Below are positions 53,801 to 62,318 of a DNA stretch of 64,000 nucleotides, piece by piece. The DNA is taken from IMG/VR virus record IMGVR_UViG_3300009158_000031, positions 1 through 64,000 of that record. One strand, given 5' to 3'. Position 1 is the stretch's first letter, and each line of letters begins with the position of its first letter. Both the position numbers and the translations under genes were made by a program. A model generated the notes under the pieces. The model worked only from the letters and a program-made list of their open reading frames with translations, was not told where the DNA came from and made no database searches. Source of the stretch: a virus.

Positions 53801-55788
53801 ACGATTTTGCCTTTGCCGAAGCTTTATTTAGAGGAGCTAAGGTTGCAATTAAAGACCGAAGTGGTACATCTAATATTGATTATAATGTTGAGGAAATTAA
53901 AACAGTTCCTAGCGCAATATATGATGATTATAAATTCTCAGCAATATTAACTTATGGAGAATCTACTGCAATCAAAGCTATCAAAAATGATAAATGGAAA
54001 ACTTTAACGGTTTTAATCGAAGCTGATATGAATGATCCGCTTTTAACAAATTATGTTGGAGATCGTTGGATTGATCGTGCTTACTTATACTCGGCAAACG
54101 ACAAATATAGCTATGTTGGATATGGTGGTGCTTTTCAATATGCCGATATTGTAATTAAAGGATCTATTAATGGTTGGGTAGATACTGGAGAATATTTTGA
54201 AATTTATAGCGGAACGGATATTAATGGAGAACAACCGGATTTTAGAAATGATTTAACTCTTAATCAAGAAGGTGGATTCAATTCCGTATACCTAGCTAAT
54301 ACGGTAGGTGTAACTACATACATATATAAATTTGGAGGAATATTTGATATTTCTACTAGATCATTTAAATGTACAACGATTGAAGGTCTTCCACTCAATC
54401 CAACTTTAACGCCTAATGGTTATAATTCATATGTGAATATTCGAAATGCTTGGCCGGGTTCAGTGAGAGCAGATTATACAAAACCATTTCAACCAGGAAT
54501 TGGATCTCGGATATATTATGAATTCGGTGGATATAACGCATATTCTAATATCTTAACCGGTATTAGCTTTGCTTCTATTGCCGATGCATTTAATAGTGGA
54601 GATCCACATGTTCAATATATTCAAGTAAACGATGATGGTACTGTAGAATTTAATACATTTATGCTTTCAGTATTACCACCGGATGATCTTGTTAAAGCCA
54701 GTTATTTAGACATTGCTACATCTCAAGATAAACCTTCTGGTCTACAATCATCAGTTGATATTGGATTCGAATTAATAGGTGCACCAAGAGTAGAATTATC
54801 TAGAATGAACAGATATCGTGGAGAATATGTTCCCAGATGGTATGATGTTATTAAATTTGTAGATGAAACGGATCTTAAAGAAGAAGGTCTTCAATATCTT
54901 AATATTAATATATGGGATGTTCAACGTGGAGGAAGTGGAAGTACGGCTTCGCCATATTACTATTGGAAAGATGAATCGTTAGGAATTATCCCGAATCTTT
55001 ATGTTTATAAAGTTAATGTTGAAAATCCAAATATAGTTGGTGGACAAAATATAACTGGCTCAACTCGTTCAATATATCCAGCAATAGGAGAGATTTCTAT
55101 TGACCATAAAGACTTCTTTGTATTTCGTTCTAATTGGGATCCGTATTATTATTGGAAATATATACGACGTAATATATCTCAAGCGGTTATAGGTACAAGA
55201 GAACCTAAAGAAGAAAAAGCTTTTTTTGGATCTAAGGTTATTGCTATTCCGGATTCTCCAATTATTGAAAAATTTGATGGAGGAGCTATTGATAGAAACG
55301 ATTTTGGTCGAAGATCTACTAGGGCTAAAATCAAAACAATAACTCAAGATATTGTATTTGAAATAACTAATACTACTGCCATACAAAAAGAGTTAACCTT
55401 AGATGTTTATGTTACATCAGCATTAAGTAAATGGTTAATCTCCGAAGGATTTGGTGCTGAATTTACTAAATATATGGATCCTGATTATTCATTTGATCAG
55501 CGAACAATAGACGACGATATCACTAAATACATCGAAGAAAATATCTTTGATCGGTATGAGGTATCGAACATAACATTCTGGGAAAAGACTTATCAACCAA
55601 ATATTGTTGAACCTTTGATTCGATTAGATTATACAGATGCTCAAAAGAAAGATAATGGTTATGTGGTTTCGACTAATTTCCAAACCGTTCCTTTGGGAAA
55701 TAACCCATTGAATTTTAGCTTGATATATAAACTACCAACAGACAAGCAAGTGTCTATTTCTTGCACAGTCACATTAAATAAAAAATAA
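47821..55788 (+). CDS. Giant (2655 aa) tail/baseplate structural protein with an Asp-box
   Basis: This is the largest gene in the window. The N-terminal 600 residues are typical of a structural tail protein (FAPLWLERDNIPDYFIIFRM near residue 120). An Asp-box/BNR motif YTTVDGGDTWNIY near residues 835-847 is followed by WD-like repeated strands (DYIDLDWAENDIFMSSSSEE; LSAINEDEVVFAGTR), suggesting a beta-propeller. Residues about 1000-1800 are Gly/Ser/Thr/Asn-rich. The C-terminus is again globular. It may be a baseplate arm or long fibre with a carbohydrate-binding propeller. No catalytic sialidase residues can be assigned. Confidence 0.7.
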   Translation: MANKILKRTSFGLIRTNPRLSTNVKIVASSSDELFLESIDSNPILSSSLYKGYGVQGYYSQDLFNFFNQGNAIPKNLLYEVYEEDGAISVKDRYKFQRDFTYALGSYPKNSKLYTEEFAAFAPLWLERDNIPDYFIIFRMDGPVTKNINTAEYSGIDKDTDPILDKLIKSPDLFFSNYIQKAKIIAQFDLTGNTNVGSYIRRHVNDPNFPEAPLYFSPEEGDLTYWQGISLDEGGFTRKSEPINTEYVLPDKTIIESEDFITFGFSRNSIVCANLLNMEFLFDDTEQEDYKFYRYFGMYVSEQELGQFTIDPDRLYADRFVENTQSPIPILPNVGDPTLAENQIQTNPKGLKVYPRIITGSTGIYSGRLLTWEETQKPRFGYLKDTLGNVYSIDNNYKWDSEYQNPGTTAKGDTYTDSSFLRVKDTTVNWAAFGGFQEPFKYITTQQNGLNGSANFAFDVLKKPKGKDQIRIKYINPTNSKASTKITTGNTFKALIDQYTIRGNSSLSAGTNDGNEYSTLGTTDQVASSIALAINNITSLITRDPSNFGEEILFEAVSQKSTVVVYYKNTSEIFNNIEFSIFADVLYAEDIPYSSPSSLSEWNQEQYLASPIFTSTGATYNASQMGFVYKYKFVGGNTKPGTRFIIEKDFVDNFLDQTDKTYVKTDKGYSTIVHEYSNYLDSPLYEGANIVGFTGLDKYYVLSITEKTHSLEIGSEGKIPLRKLIKNSVGYLSLMPIRDFDFDFFNTDYNKDGDASLDNLFEWELGEGVLGDGYVAGSYAGATSLLVTTKNAFTNQTLYPIPVGANSPSLRVVFAKSPTGEKGMTGALLNLHEIYTTVDGGDTWNIYQSLPAFDYIDLDWAENDIFMSSSSEEYPTIRKFSVTSTGASQLAIIKLMDYPNFGMRTLSAINEDEVVFAGTRTYPEPAEYPEYFPYQNQNELFFYNRPYGRWTTIGATAIAPITRADLGAEGIQGGIGQFASGDPQATSYQSAYIGSNFGFKLQANLVNPFNFCQFGIPGNTGGGTAGDMPLWSCGDGRFKVGPDIVAYNGLGALLTAQDMSGGGASAEWVFQNISTGATTVAAFGITGSYSDHYNVMDGKPVGALSFFSVGGAGSSASVYLGKDMVLSNYLVSNYNTTRKYVIGRNMWNQNDFATQFGNSLNLVSATFPEFGGIFTATWNQGDDPIYNASFDMPGHSIYIPEQTGCVAAIPTGTNTDSSIWGKATNLDTGLIGPANLTFDYRQMYWDTIPASAPTAGYGYGLPKFDGIDGELYLQTGYAIDAIQSNNFTFRSIYHVWKWSASLSQWRWEDRTLYDNEIAVKTVTFEDKPIWFGVAPLGGIEAVEASGTGNLNTGGTIFSWDEDRGIQVLYYFGGTATVQPRGSLIDDPTNSGFHRLFGCASGGPFSLDLDALYSTALPANFMFPKDNTGQFQANNGSMFTTTSTFGSGILGGISIGSSANPHRLHGVSSAGGIGGQGVVWSYDANLPINVSTSYQVEANFKGATNGANPLYAPFQGPEGFVYGDVYSGSDFGLGALYKIAPIAPTGQVWYGNFDTNYISGLTGSGTIFEDYDGESEFVSISATKSAQFHTVGNTVVALSNYSTGLIGSVGASAGPWIYGTKFIGSTSLSNQYQPMGPTGASVGGTSGGYFYSFNRVKNFPWLGSTANPDYYVVSGQSTFANTSGATSIVISRGITGFSPITDYGIIKPIPTSLNLGSGPAYSTSAHENDFGLLSLWTLTQGGNLLNSVIGTTSVNVAWGSITLPGATNTSPSFGEDLEIFPVDIPDENPFVQWWALTEESRNNVTEAVGAESPFTITGGFQKLIGLYNEYDDTADDITNEYDRLKENDNPTLSVYSRVVPFINKWVYDNESTDVRENGYRLNVDQAFGMFNFTPSFDEYNRNPKLFTHEWYYLQEYPKYMTFDEKRNSFSYFDSAIINPTGPTGDYASYTGITGSSGGGLYSIVDDYFVDYFTRETVDGNPVPRDFRYSIFNGGNDFAFAEALFRGAKVAIKDRSGTSNIDYNVEEIKTVPSAIYDDYKFSAILTYGESTAIKAIKNDKWKTLTVLIEADMNDPLLTNYVGDRWIDRAYLYSANDKYSYVGYGGAFQYADIVIKGSINGWVDTGEYFEIYSGTDINGEQPDFRNDLTLNQEGGFNSVYLANTVGVTTYIYKFGGIFDISTRSFKCTTIEGLPLNPTLTPNGYNSYVNIRNAWPGSVRADYTKPFQPGIGSRIYYEFGGYNAYSNILTGISFASIADAFNSGDPHVQYIQVNDDGTVEFNTFMLSVLPPDDLVKASYLDIATSQDKPSGLQSSVDIGFELIGAPRVELSRMNRYRGEYVPRWYDVIKFVDETDLKEEGLQYLNINIWDVQRGGSGSTASPYYYWKDESLGIIPNLYVYKVNVENPNIVGGQNITGSTRSIYPAIGEISIDHKDFFVFRSNWDPYYYWKYIRRNISQAVIGTREPKEEKAFFGSKVIAIPDSPIIEKFDGGAIDRNDFGRRSTRAKIKTITQDIVFEITNTTAIQKELTLDVYVTSALSKWLISEGFGAEFTKYMDPDYSFDQRTIDDDITKYIEENIFDRYEVSNITFWEKTYQPNIVEPLIRLDYTDAQKKDNGYVVSTNFQTVPLGNNPLNFSLIYKLPTDKQVSISCTVTLNKK

Positions 55789-55792
55789 GTAA

Positions 55793-58345
55793 ATGGCTAA
55801 CATTTCAATAAAAGAACTTTTTCCAGCGGATTCGCTAATAAATGCCGTTGAAAAAATAAATTTTAACTTCGATCAAGTAATTCTTGGTGGCGGTGGCCCT
55901 CAAGGAGATACTGGTGTTACTGGTCCTGCTGGTGGACAAGGTCCAGTAGGAGATCGAGGAAATTATTGGTTTGCTGGAACTACTTATGGAGGAGTTACTG
56001 GTGATGCCTATGGTAATCCATTAGAATTAGGTGATGGATTTGTAAGTAGTGGAGGAACTGTCTACATATACTCTTTTACTGGAGGTTCAACCGGATGGTA
56101 CAATACCGGAATTAGTCTTGTTGGTCCTAGTGGTCCTCAAGGAGTTACTGGTGGATCATTCGAATGGCAATATTTTAGAGGAGCTACCGACATTGGTGTT
56201 AACTCATGGATTGCTGCTACTGCATATGGTGCAACTACGACGGTTAGTTCAAATCGAGATATTATTTCGTATGTTGGTGCCGAGAAGAATATTGTATTTA
56301 TGGGATCTACTGGTTGGGCAATTGACCAACTTTCGGATTTTGGTTACTTCCCGACTGGATCTAATTTACAAAAACAGCTACCTACATTAACAGTAATTCA
56401 AAGATATATTGATGGAGATAGTGTTAGTGGAATTGCATTTGGTGCAGTAGGTTTAACTTCTGGTACTGCTGGAACACTTCCTACTTCAGGAGATCTTAAT
56501 GAACCGGTATCTGCTCTAGATTTTACATATTATGGATTTGAAACTACAACAACGGATCCTTGGTATAACGGAACTCTTATACAAAGAGCGGTTATTCACT
56601 CACCTAAAATGCCTATGGCAATTAAGATTGGTGGAACCACTCCTCTAGAAACACCGGCTAACCTTTATATAGAATCTCAATTCTTAAAATTTAACGATTA
56701 TCTAAGTGAAAAATCTTGGTTAACCGGAAACGATTCAACCGGATCTACTCCATTAGGTTTTCATCATATATTTTCAAAATCCGTTGGATTAAATCCTCTT
56801 TCAACCGGAGTTGGTAAACAAGGTGCTGTGGTACTTCAAGGAATTGATGGAACTTATTCGATAGGATCTTATCAACATCGATTGGGAAATACCATTATTG
56901 GTACTACTGCCGGTTTAGCTGGTAATATTGTTGCTGGATTAATTATATCAAGAGGAAATACCGGTGGAATTAGTGCATCAAATAATTACGATTCTCATAT
57001 ATCATTACATGCCGATAACACATCAAATGCAGTTGCAAAAATTATTGCTTCAACTGATGCGAATGGAATTCCTAGAACTCAATTTGCTTCGAGTCGTTTA
57101 GGTATTATTGGTGCTACTCCAGGAGCTACTGGATCTGCCGGATTTTTAAAAGGCGCTTGGAATTCAGAAAATTATACGCCTAAGGTTCCCTTTCACATCA
57201 TTCAAGATAGTGGAAATCTAAATACAATTAATGGATCAGGTGCTGGTATATCCAGTTTAACTCTTCCTGCAAATTTATCTGGTTTAAGAGTTTTATCAAT
57301 GACTGATGTTATTGATGCTCGAGGTGGTGGTCTTATTCATGGACTTACTCCAGCTTATAATATTACATCTTTATCAGGTCCAATGGGAGCTACTGTAATT
57401 TATTCATGGGATGATATTGTTCTAAGAACATTTGCTAGAGGAGCAACAAATATGTCTCCTAACATTTGGGTTAATCCTGGAGGAAGTGCAAATGGTGGAT
57501 CTTTAATAGTAGGTTTAAGTTTTCCAACTACTTCGTCTAATCTTTTAGGAGGAACCGGTCAATATATTAGATCTAAACTTGCCATTGGTGGATCAATAAC
57601 TGTAGGAGAGATTGCATGGCATAGAGATTATCAACCACCAACAAATGGTATTAGACTTCAAGGTTCTATATACCAAGGGGTAACCGCAAATAATCCAGGA
57701 GCTTCTGCATCATTTGATGGTTATGGATATTATGGAGGAACCGGAGGAATTGGATCTGAATCATTTTTAGCGATTGGTGATTCTACATTTACTGCTAGAG
57801 CATTAGGTGGATATAAATATTACCAATCACAAGTTGGAAATGGAGGAATTCCATCAATATTTGCTGGAGCATTCCAAGGACCTATAATTATTGAAGGATC
57901 TAATAAAACAACGGATGGAGCAAATGGTCAATTACAAGATATTCGTATAGTTAACTCAAGTATGTTTAATCATGCGGCTGCCTTAATTGGAGGAAAAGTT
58001 ATTATTGGAGGATCTGCATATTCTCAATCATGGTACACAAAAGACCCGTATTATACCGGTGGTTTAGTTGCTAATGTAGTTGTAGTTGGAGATCCAATAA
58101 CCGGAGCTACTGTATCAGGACATGGTTTAGGTTATCCTGAAACTGCTGCTCTATCAGTTAACTCAACAACTAAAGGTTTTGCACCACCGAGAATGAGCCA
58201 GACACAAAGAGTTGCAATGGGATCCGTCGCCCAAGGTCTTATGGTTTATCAAGTAACTGGAACTCCCGGTGCTCCTGGTCCTACTGGAGAAGGTTTATAT
58301 ATGTACACTAGTGCTGGATGGACTGGTCCAATGAGATTCTCGTAA
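55793..58345 (+). CDS. Tail fibre protein with short collagen-like segment
   Basis: This 850-aa protein begins MANISIKELFPADSLINAVE, then KINFNFDQV, a short helical attachment motif. A brief Gly-X-Y run follows at residues 32-60 (GPQGDTGVTGPAGGQGPVGD), then long Gly/Ser/Thr-rich beta repeats. The end SVNSTTKGFAPPRMSQTQRV, then AMGSVAQGLMVYQVTG, is the STTKGFlpPRMt..QR..i..pa.Glmvy motif common at the C-terminus of Bacteroidota phage and prophage fibres. It probably forms a receptor-binding fibre. It starts 4 nt after the giant gene. Confidence 0.75.
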   Translation: MANISIKELFPADSLINAVEKINFNFDQVILGGGGPQGDTGVTGPAGGQGPVGDRGNYWFAGTTYGGVTGDAYGNPLELGDGFVSSGGTVYIYSFTGGSTGWYNTGISLVGPSGPQGVTGGSFEWQYFRGATDIGVNSWIAATAYGATTTVSSNRDIISYVGAEKNIVFMGSTGWAIDQLSDFGYFPTGSNLQKQLPTLTVIQRYIDGDSVSGIAFGAVGLTSGTAGTLPTSGDLNEPVSALDFTYYGFETTTTDPWYNGTLIQRAVIHSPKMPMAIKIGGTTPLETPANLYIESQFLKFNDYLSEKSWLTGNDSTGSTPLGFHHIFSKSVGLNPLSTGVGKQGAVVLQGIDGTYSIGSYQHRLGNTIIGTTAGLAGNIVAGLIISRGNTGGISASNNYDSHISLHADNTSNAVAKIIASTDANGIPRTQFASSRLGIIGATPGATGSAGFLKGAWNSENYTPKVPFHIIQDSGNLNTINGSGAGISSLTLPANLSGLRVLSMTDVIDARGGGLIHGLTPAYNITSLSGPMGATVIYSWDDIVLRTFARGATNMSPNIWVNPGGSANGGSLIVGLSFPTTSSNLLGGTGQYIRSKLAIGGSITVGEIAWHRDYQPPTNGIRLQGSIYQGVTANNPGASASFDGYGYYGGTGGIGSESFLAIGDSTFTARALGGYKYYQSQVGNGGIPSIFAGAFQGPIIIEGSNKTTDGANGQLQDIRIVNSSMFNHAAALIGGKVIIGGSAYSQSWYTKDPYYTGGLVANVVVVGDPITGATVSGHGLGYPETAALSVNSTTKGFAPPRMSQTQRVAMGSVAQGLMVYQVTGTPGAPGPTGEGLYMYTSAGWTGPMRFS

Positions 58346-58362
58346 TAAAAAATTAAAAAATT

Positions 58363-59142
58363 ATGAAATTTGACTATAAAAAATTGAAGCTTAATCAAAT
58401 CTTAATGATTGGATTTGTGATTGTGCTGCTTCTATTTCTTAGACAATGTTCAGTTACGGATGGTCTTAAAGATGAATTGATGGTAGCCGGACAAAATGAA
58501 AAAGCACTTAACGACTCAGTTAGAGAAACAACTAATAAGCTAGGCGAACAAGTTTTTCTAAAGAACACCTTCATTGCAGACGGTAAGAAACTTAAAGAAC
58601 TTAATGCGGAACTTTATAGAGAAGTTAAAAATCTAAAGGGTGACGTTAAGATGATTACTACCGCCAATGCCGGAATCAAATCGGATCCAATTTATCTGAC
58701 AAATACCATCACTAAATATGCCGATGGAATTGTAGATATTGGTTGGAAATATGATTCCATCTTTTCGAAAGGTAATTACAGAAAGTTGGCAGGGATATCT
58801 AAGATTCAATACGATTCAGCGAATGTTCTAGATAAAGGAACCACTATAACACAAGATGAAATCGGTATCTCGGTGACCACAGGTTTGGTTAAACTTGATG
58901 GATCTTATCAAATATTTGTAAAATCTAATTATCCTGGAATGACAATTTCTGATATACAAGGATCTATTCTTGACAAGAACATGATTCAATCTGATGAATC
59001 TTCTTGGGTATTTGGACCTTATGTAGGTGTTGGTGTTGGTGTTGATCCCATGAATAAAACTATTGGACCTAATGTATCTTTTGGATTGGGAATTACATAT
59101 AACTTGAATAAGAAGATTAAAAGGCTCTTTAAGCCCTTCTAA
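58363..59142 (+). CDS. Membrane-anchored protein, spanin-like
   Basis: This 259-aa protein has an inner-membrane anchor at residues 13-27 (ILMIGFVIVLLLFLR). A charged coiled coil lies near residues 30-95 (LKDELMVAGQNEKALNDSVR, later KKLKELNAELYREVKNLKGD). The C-terminal region is beta-rich and Gly-rich (WVFGPYVGVGVGVDPMNKTI, GPNVSFGLGITYNL) and looks like part of an outer-membrane barrel. The layout (N-in anchor, periplasmic coiled coil, C-terminal outer-membrane contact) fits a spanin or another envelope-bridging protein. No holin or endolysin is recognisable next to it. A virion role is the alternative. Confidence 0.55.
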   Translation: MKFDYKKLKLNQILMIGFVIVLLLFLRQCSVTDGLKDELMVAGQNEKALNDSVRETTNKLGEQVFLKNTFIADGKKLKELNAELYREVKNLKGDVKMITTANAGIKSDPIYLTNTITKYADGIVDIGWKYDSIFSKGNYRKLAGISKIQYDSANVLDKGTTITQDEIGISVTTGLVKLDGSYQIFVKSNYPGMTISDIQGSILDKNMIQSDESSWVFGPYVGVGVGVDPMNKTIGPNVSFGLGITYNLNKKIKRLFKPF

Positions 59143-59155
59143 ATAATAAACGTAA

Positions 59156-61750
59156 ATGGCTACATCTTCAAAATTTATTTTACTTAATGATGCGGTATTG
59201 ATGGAATACATCTATGCGGATCAGGCTCAAATAAATGTACCAGGGAACGAATTCCGTATCCCTACTACAACTGCACCGTTATGGAAGACTCAAAATCTAC
59301 ATACCGGAGAATATCAAATTCTTAATGATGATGCTTGTGGAATAATTCAGGATGGTCTTCCAGTAGGAACGGCTAATATCCGAAATCATTCATATGCTCA
59401 AATCTCAAGATCTAAAGTTGCAGAATTAGATATTGATCGTATTGTATTCTATAATGATTTCGATACAGATCTTACTTCGTCTGCTAGTTTACCTATCAGT
59501 TTCAACACAGGAAAATCTCCGGTATATGATACTGTCAAATTTCATCTTGTACAAGGATTTAATTTTCAAGGTAATGAAGCTTTTGCGGCATCAATAAAAG
59601 CCAAGAAGAGAAATGGAACTAATCTAATTTTAGCCAATATACTTTATTCTAAATCAGATGCATGGGAAACTCTTAATCCATCATCATTCTTATTTGGTGG
59701 TAGAGTTTATGATTCATATGTAGAAGTAAGAGTTCTTTCTCTTTACAATCTAGTATATGATTATTGGTATACTACACTTAATGGAGATTCAGTTGCTGAA
59801 AAAATTACGGATGGATCCGGTTTTGAACCTTCTCAAAATATACAAATAGATTTTAGATTTTTGAATAATCCAACTTTTGTTGATGGACAAAATTATCTAA
59901 CTTTTTACGAAGGAGTTCAAGCAGAAATACCTACTAAAGATCAATTCGAATCTATTAGTGCTTATATTGCAGAATCTAATGATGGTGATTATATAGAATT
60001 TTATGGAAAATTCAATGGTGATATTATCGAGAATTTTATTCTAGATATTAATGCATCTGGTTATGATTACATGTTACTTCACGATTTAGTCGTTTCTGAA
60101 TATGTTTACGATCAAACTAGTGCAACTTATGCGTGGGTACAAACTGCCGATGTTCAACTTTCACAAGTTGACAATTATGATTTACCCAATACATTTCGTC
60201 CAGTAATTAAGAACACGAATGCAATATCTTTTAAAATAGATTATGTACTTCGACTATATAATAGATCAGATAATTCACAAATTTGGAAAGCCTCATCTAT
60301 GATTTCTAGTAAGGTTAATAAATATGGAAGAGTTCTTAAGGCTATTAATTTAGGTTCAAATCCTATTCAACTTAAAGTATACAATCAATTAGTATCTAAA
60401 GAAATAAATTTACAAAGGGCTTTAGATCCAGTCATTAGCAATGTAAGATATTTGACATCGTTCACCGACAATAACGCTATTTCTATCGCATGGGATAATA
60501 TTACTACTGGTGGAACTGCCACTCAAGGAACTATTCAAAATGTGTTACAAAACGGAACTAATCTGAGAATATATCCTCAAAGTTTAGGAAGAATAATGGT
60601 ATCTAAAGGAACCTCGTATGTACGTTTTACTTTATATCAGACTAAAAATAATGCTAATACAATTCTAGATCTTTCTGGTCTAGGTGATGTTATTTTAGAA
60701 TTTGGATCTAATACTGATGAATCTATTACATTTGATGAATTTCCAACAACGGCAGCCGATAAAGCAAGAGGTCAAGTTGTATTTCGTTTAAATGAAACTC
60801 AATCAACTAATATTCTAGGTTTAAAAAATCGAGAATTTAATCTTTACATACGAAATGAAAAGGGAACTACTGCCGGTTTAACCGGAGTAACTTCTATGGA
60901 AATAACCAATACAGCAGCAGCTAATGATGCATCCTCTAGAGGAGAAAAACAACAACTCTATACTGGTAAATTCTATTCATCTAGCGAATATGCTAAATTA
61001 AAAGAAATTGATAAAATTGAAGATCTTCTAATAACCATTAACGAAAAAAATGGTCAAATCAGTAGACAAGAAACGATTATCGTTGAAAGAAATTCTACCG
61101 TTGTTAACAAAGATAATCAAATTTCATCTCTTAATTCTCAATTAACTAAATCTAATTCAGATTTATCTCAGGCTTTAACAAATAACGCTGCATTAGTAGC
61201 AGCAGATAATATAGAAGACGCTGAATTCAATGCAACAATTGCTTCATTATCAAAACAATTATCTACAATTCAATCCGTAGTAGGACAACAAACTACATTT
61301 ATACAAAATATAAGTAATGAAAAGACTACATTGACTAACGAGAATAATCGTTTGCTAGCTTTAATAAGTACTCTTAATGCAACAATCTCTGCTTTACGAG
61401 CAGTTCCAGTTCAACAACCGATTCAGACTTTTACTCCTATAGAAGTTAGAAACTTTGGAACTTCTAGTAGTATTTCTGCGAATACCAATTTGATAAGCTC
61501 TCCTACTGCAATAACTAGAAATGAAGTAGCAGTATTACCTCCTTCTTCTTCAGTTATATCTAGTCCTGTTCCTAGTTTTGCAGTTACTCCAGTATCAGCT
61601 CCTAGAGTGGTAACGGTTTCTCCGAATGTAATTGCCGCTCCATCGGTAACAATTTCAGTTCCTGCACCTTTCCAAACTGCAATTAAAGGAACTAATGTTA
61701 AAGGAACTAATGTTAAAGGAACTTCATCTAAAGGAACAAATCAACAATAA
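59156..61750 (+). CDS. Large virion structural protein with C-terminal coiled coil and KGTN repeats
   Basis: This 864-aa protein is beta-rich up to about residue 600. A coiled coil follows at about 620-745 (IDKIEDLLITINEKNGQISR; NQISSLNSQLTKSNSDLSQA). The end is a Pro/Ser/Val-rich low-complexity tail closing with KGTNVKGTNVKGTSSKGTNQ. Tail or whisker function is inferred from its position between fibre and tube-like genes. The basic, Gly/Thr-rich repeats at the end might bind nucleic acid or another virion protein. Confidence 0.65.
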   Translation: MATSSKFILLNDAVLMEYIYADQAQINVPGNEFRIPTTTAPLWKTQNLHTGEYQILNDDACGIIQDGLPVGTANIRNHSYAQISRSKVAELDIDRIVFYNDFDTDLTSSASLPISFNTGKSPVYDTVKFHLVQGFNFQGNEAFAASIKAKKRNGTNLILANILYSKSDAWETLNPSSFLFGGRVYDSYVEVRVLSLYNLVYDYWYTTLNGDSVAEKITDGSGFEPSQNIQIDFRFLNNPTFVDGQNYLTFYEGVQAEIPTKDQFESISAYIAESNDGDYIEFYGKFNGDIIENFILDINASGYDYMLLHDLVVSEYVYDQTSATYAWVQTADVQLSQVDNYDLPNTFRPVIKNTNAISFKIDYVLRLYNRSDNSQIWKASSMISSKVNKYGRVLKAINLGSNPIQLKVYNQLVSKEINLQRALDPVISNVRYLTSFTDNNAISIAWDNITTGGTATQGTIQNVLQNGTNLRIYPQSLGRIMVSKGTSYVRFTLYQTKNNANTILDLSGLGDVILEFGSNTDESITFDEFPTTAADKARGQVVFRLNETQSTNILGLKNREFNLYIRNEKGTTAGLTGVTSMEITNTAAANDASSRGEKQQLYTGKFYSSSEYAKLKEIDKIEDLLITINEKNGQISRQETIIVERNSTVVNKDNQISSLNSQLTKSNSDLSQALTNNAALVAADNIEDAEFNATIASLSKQLSTIQSVVGQQTTFIQNISNEKTTLTNENNRLLALISTLNATISALRAVPVQQPIQTFTPIEVRNFGTSSSISANTNLISSPTAITRNEVAVLPPSSSVISSPVPSFAVTPVSAPRVVTVSPNVIAAPSVTISVPAPFQTAIKGTNVKGTNVKGTSSKGTNQQ
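61684..61740 (+). repeat. Short KGTN/KGTS tandem repeats
   Basis: Four copies of a 12-15 nt unit (AAAGGAACTAATGTT and variants) encode KGTNV, KGTNV, KGTSS and KGTNQ at the extreme C-terminus of the 59156 gene product. Confidence 0.75.
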
Positions 61751-62317
61751 ATGATACTTCAAAATAGAAATGATCTTTTTAAAGTTGAGTTACCTAGAAT
61801 ATTCGTACCTCAAGAAATAAAAGATCGATACGCACCATACCTCTTTAGGATGCCAACTCCAGTAACGGATGTGGCCGATATTGTGAATTATTCTATTCAA
61901 TCAATAACTATTCCTAATTTTAATTTTCAACCAATTGAACAGGTTAAGCCTGGTTATTATGCAGAAGCTAAAGGTACTACAAGAAGATTTCGTCAAGCTC
62001 TATCACCAGAGATGTTAATTGATAGAAACTTCACCGTCACATTTCAGCTGTTAGACGGAAATGTTAATTATTGGATATTATTAGAAACATTCTTTCATTA
62101 TTATAGCTTTGATAATCGTAATCCATATACATTTGATGTTCCTATTGGTATATTTGATGCTGAAGGAAATAAGATGTACTCATCAATATTCAAAGATTGT
62201 TTGTTTACCGGAATGAATCAATTCACACTTTCTTATTCAGAATTAACTCCTGAATTTAGAACCTTCGAAGCTACATTTGCATTTAATGAGATAAAATTAG
62301 AATTTGAAACTCAATAA
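61751..62317 (+). CDS. Putative tail tube/tube-cap-like protein
   Basis: This 188-aa protein has VADIVNYSIQSITIPNFNFQ, then GTTRRFRQALSPEMLIDRNF, TVTFQLLDGNVNYWILLETF, and an end with YSELTPEFRTFEATFAFNEI. Alternating strands with a conserved mid helix are the layout of gp19/Hcp-type tail-tube folds. The order of elements (IP strands, TFxLLDG, NYW helix, closing strands) agrees with such proteins in other contractile-tailed phages. It starts directly after the previous stop. A baseplate tube-cap protein is the alternative. Confidence 0.5.
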   Translation: MILQNRNDLFKVELPRIFVPQEIKDRYAPYLFRMPTPVTDVADIVNYSIQSITIPNFNFQPIEQVKPGYYAEAKGTTRRFRQALSPEMLIDRNFTVTFQLLDGNVNYWILLETFFHYYSFDNRNPYTFDVPIGIFDAEGNKMYSSIFKDCLFTGMNQFTLSYSELTPEFRTFEATFAFNEIKLEFETQ

Positions 62318-62318
62318 A

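Noticed and set aside
55069-55386. Minus-strand 105-residue frame
   Set aside because: It is rich in Ser/Tyr/Ile and lies antisense to the giant structural gene, with no independent promoter or terminator.
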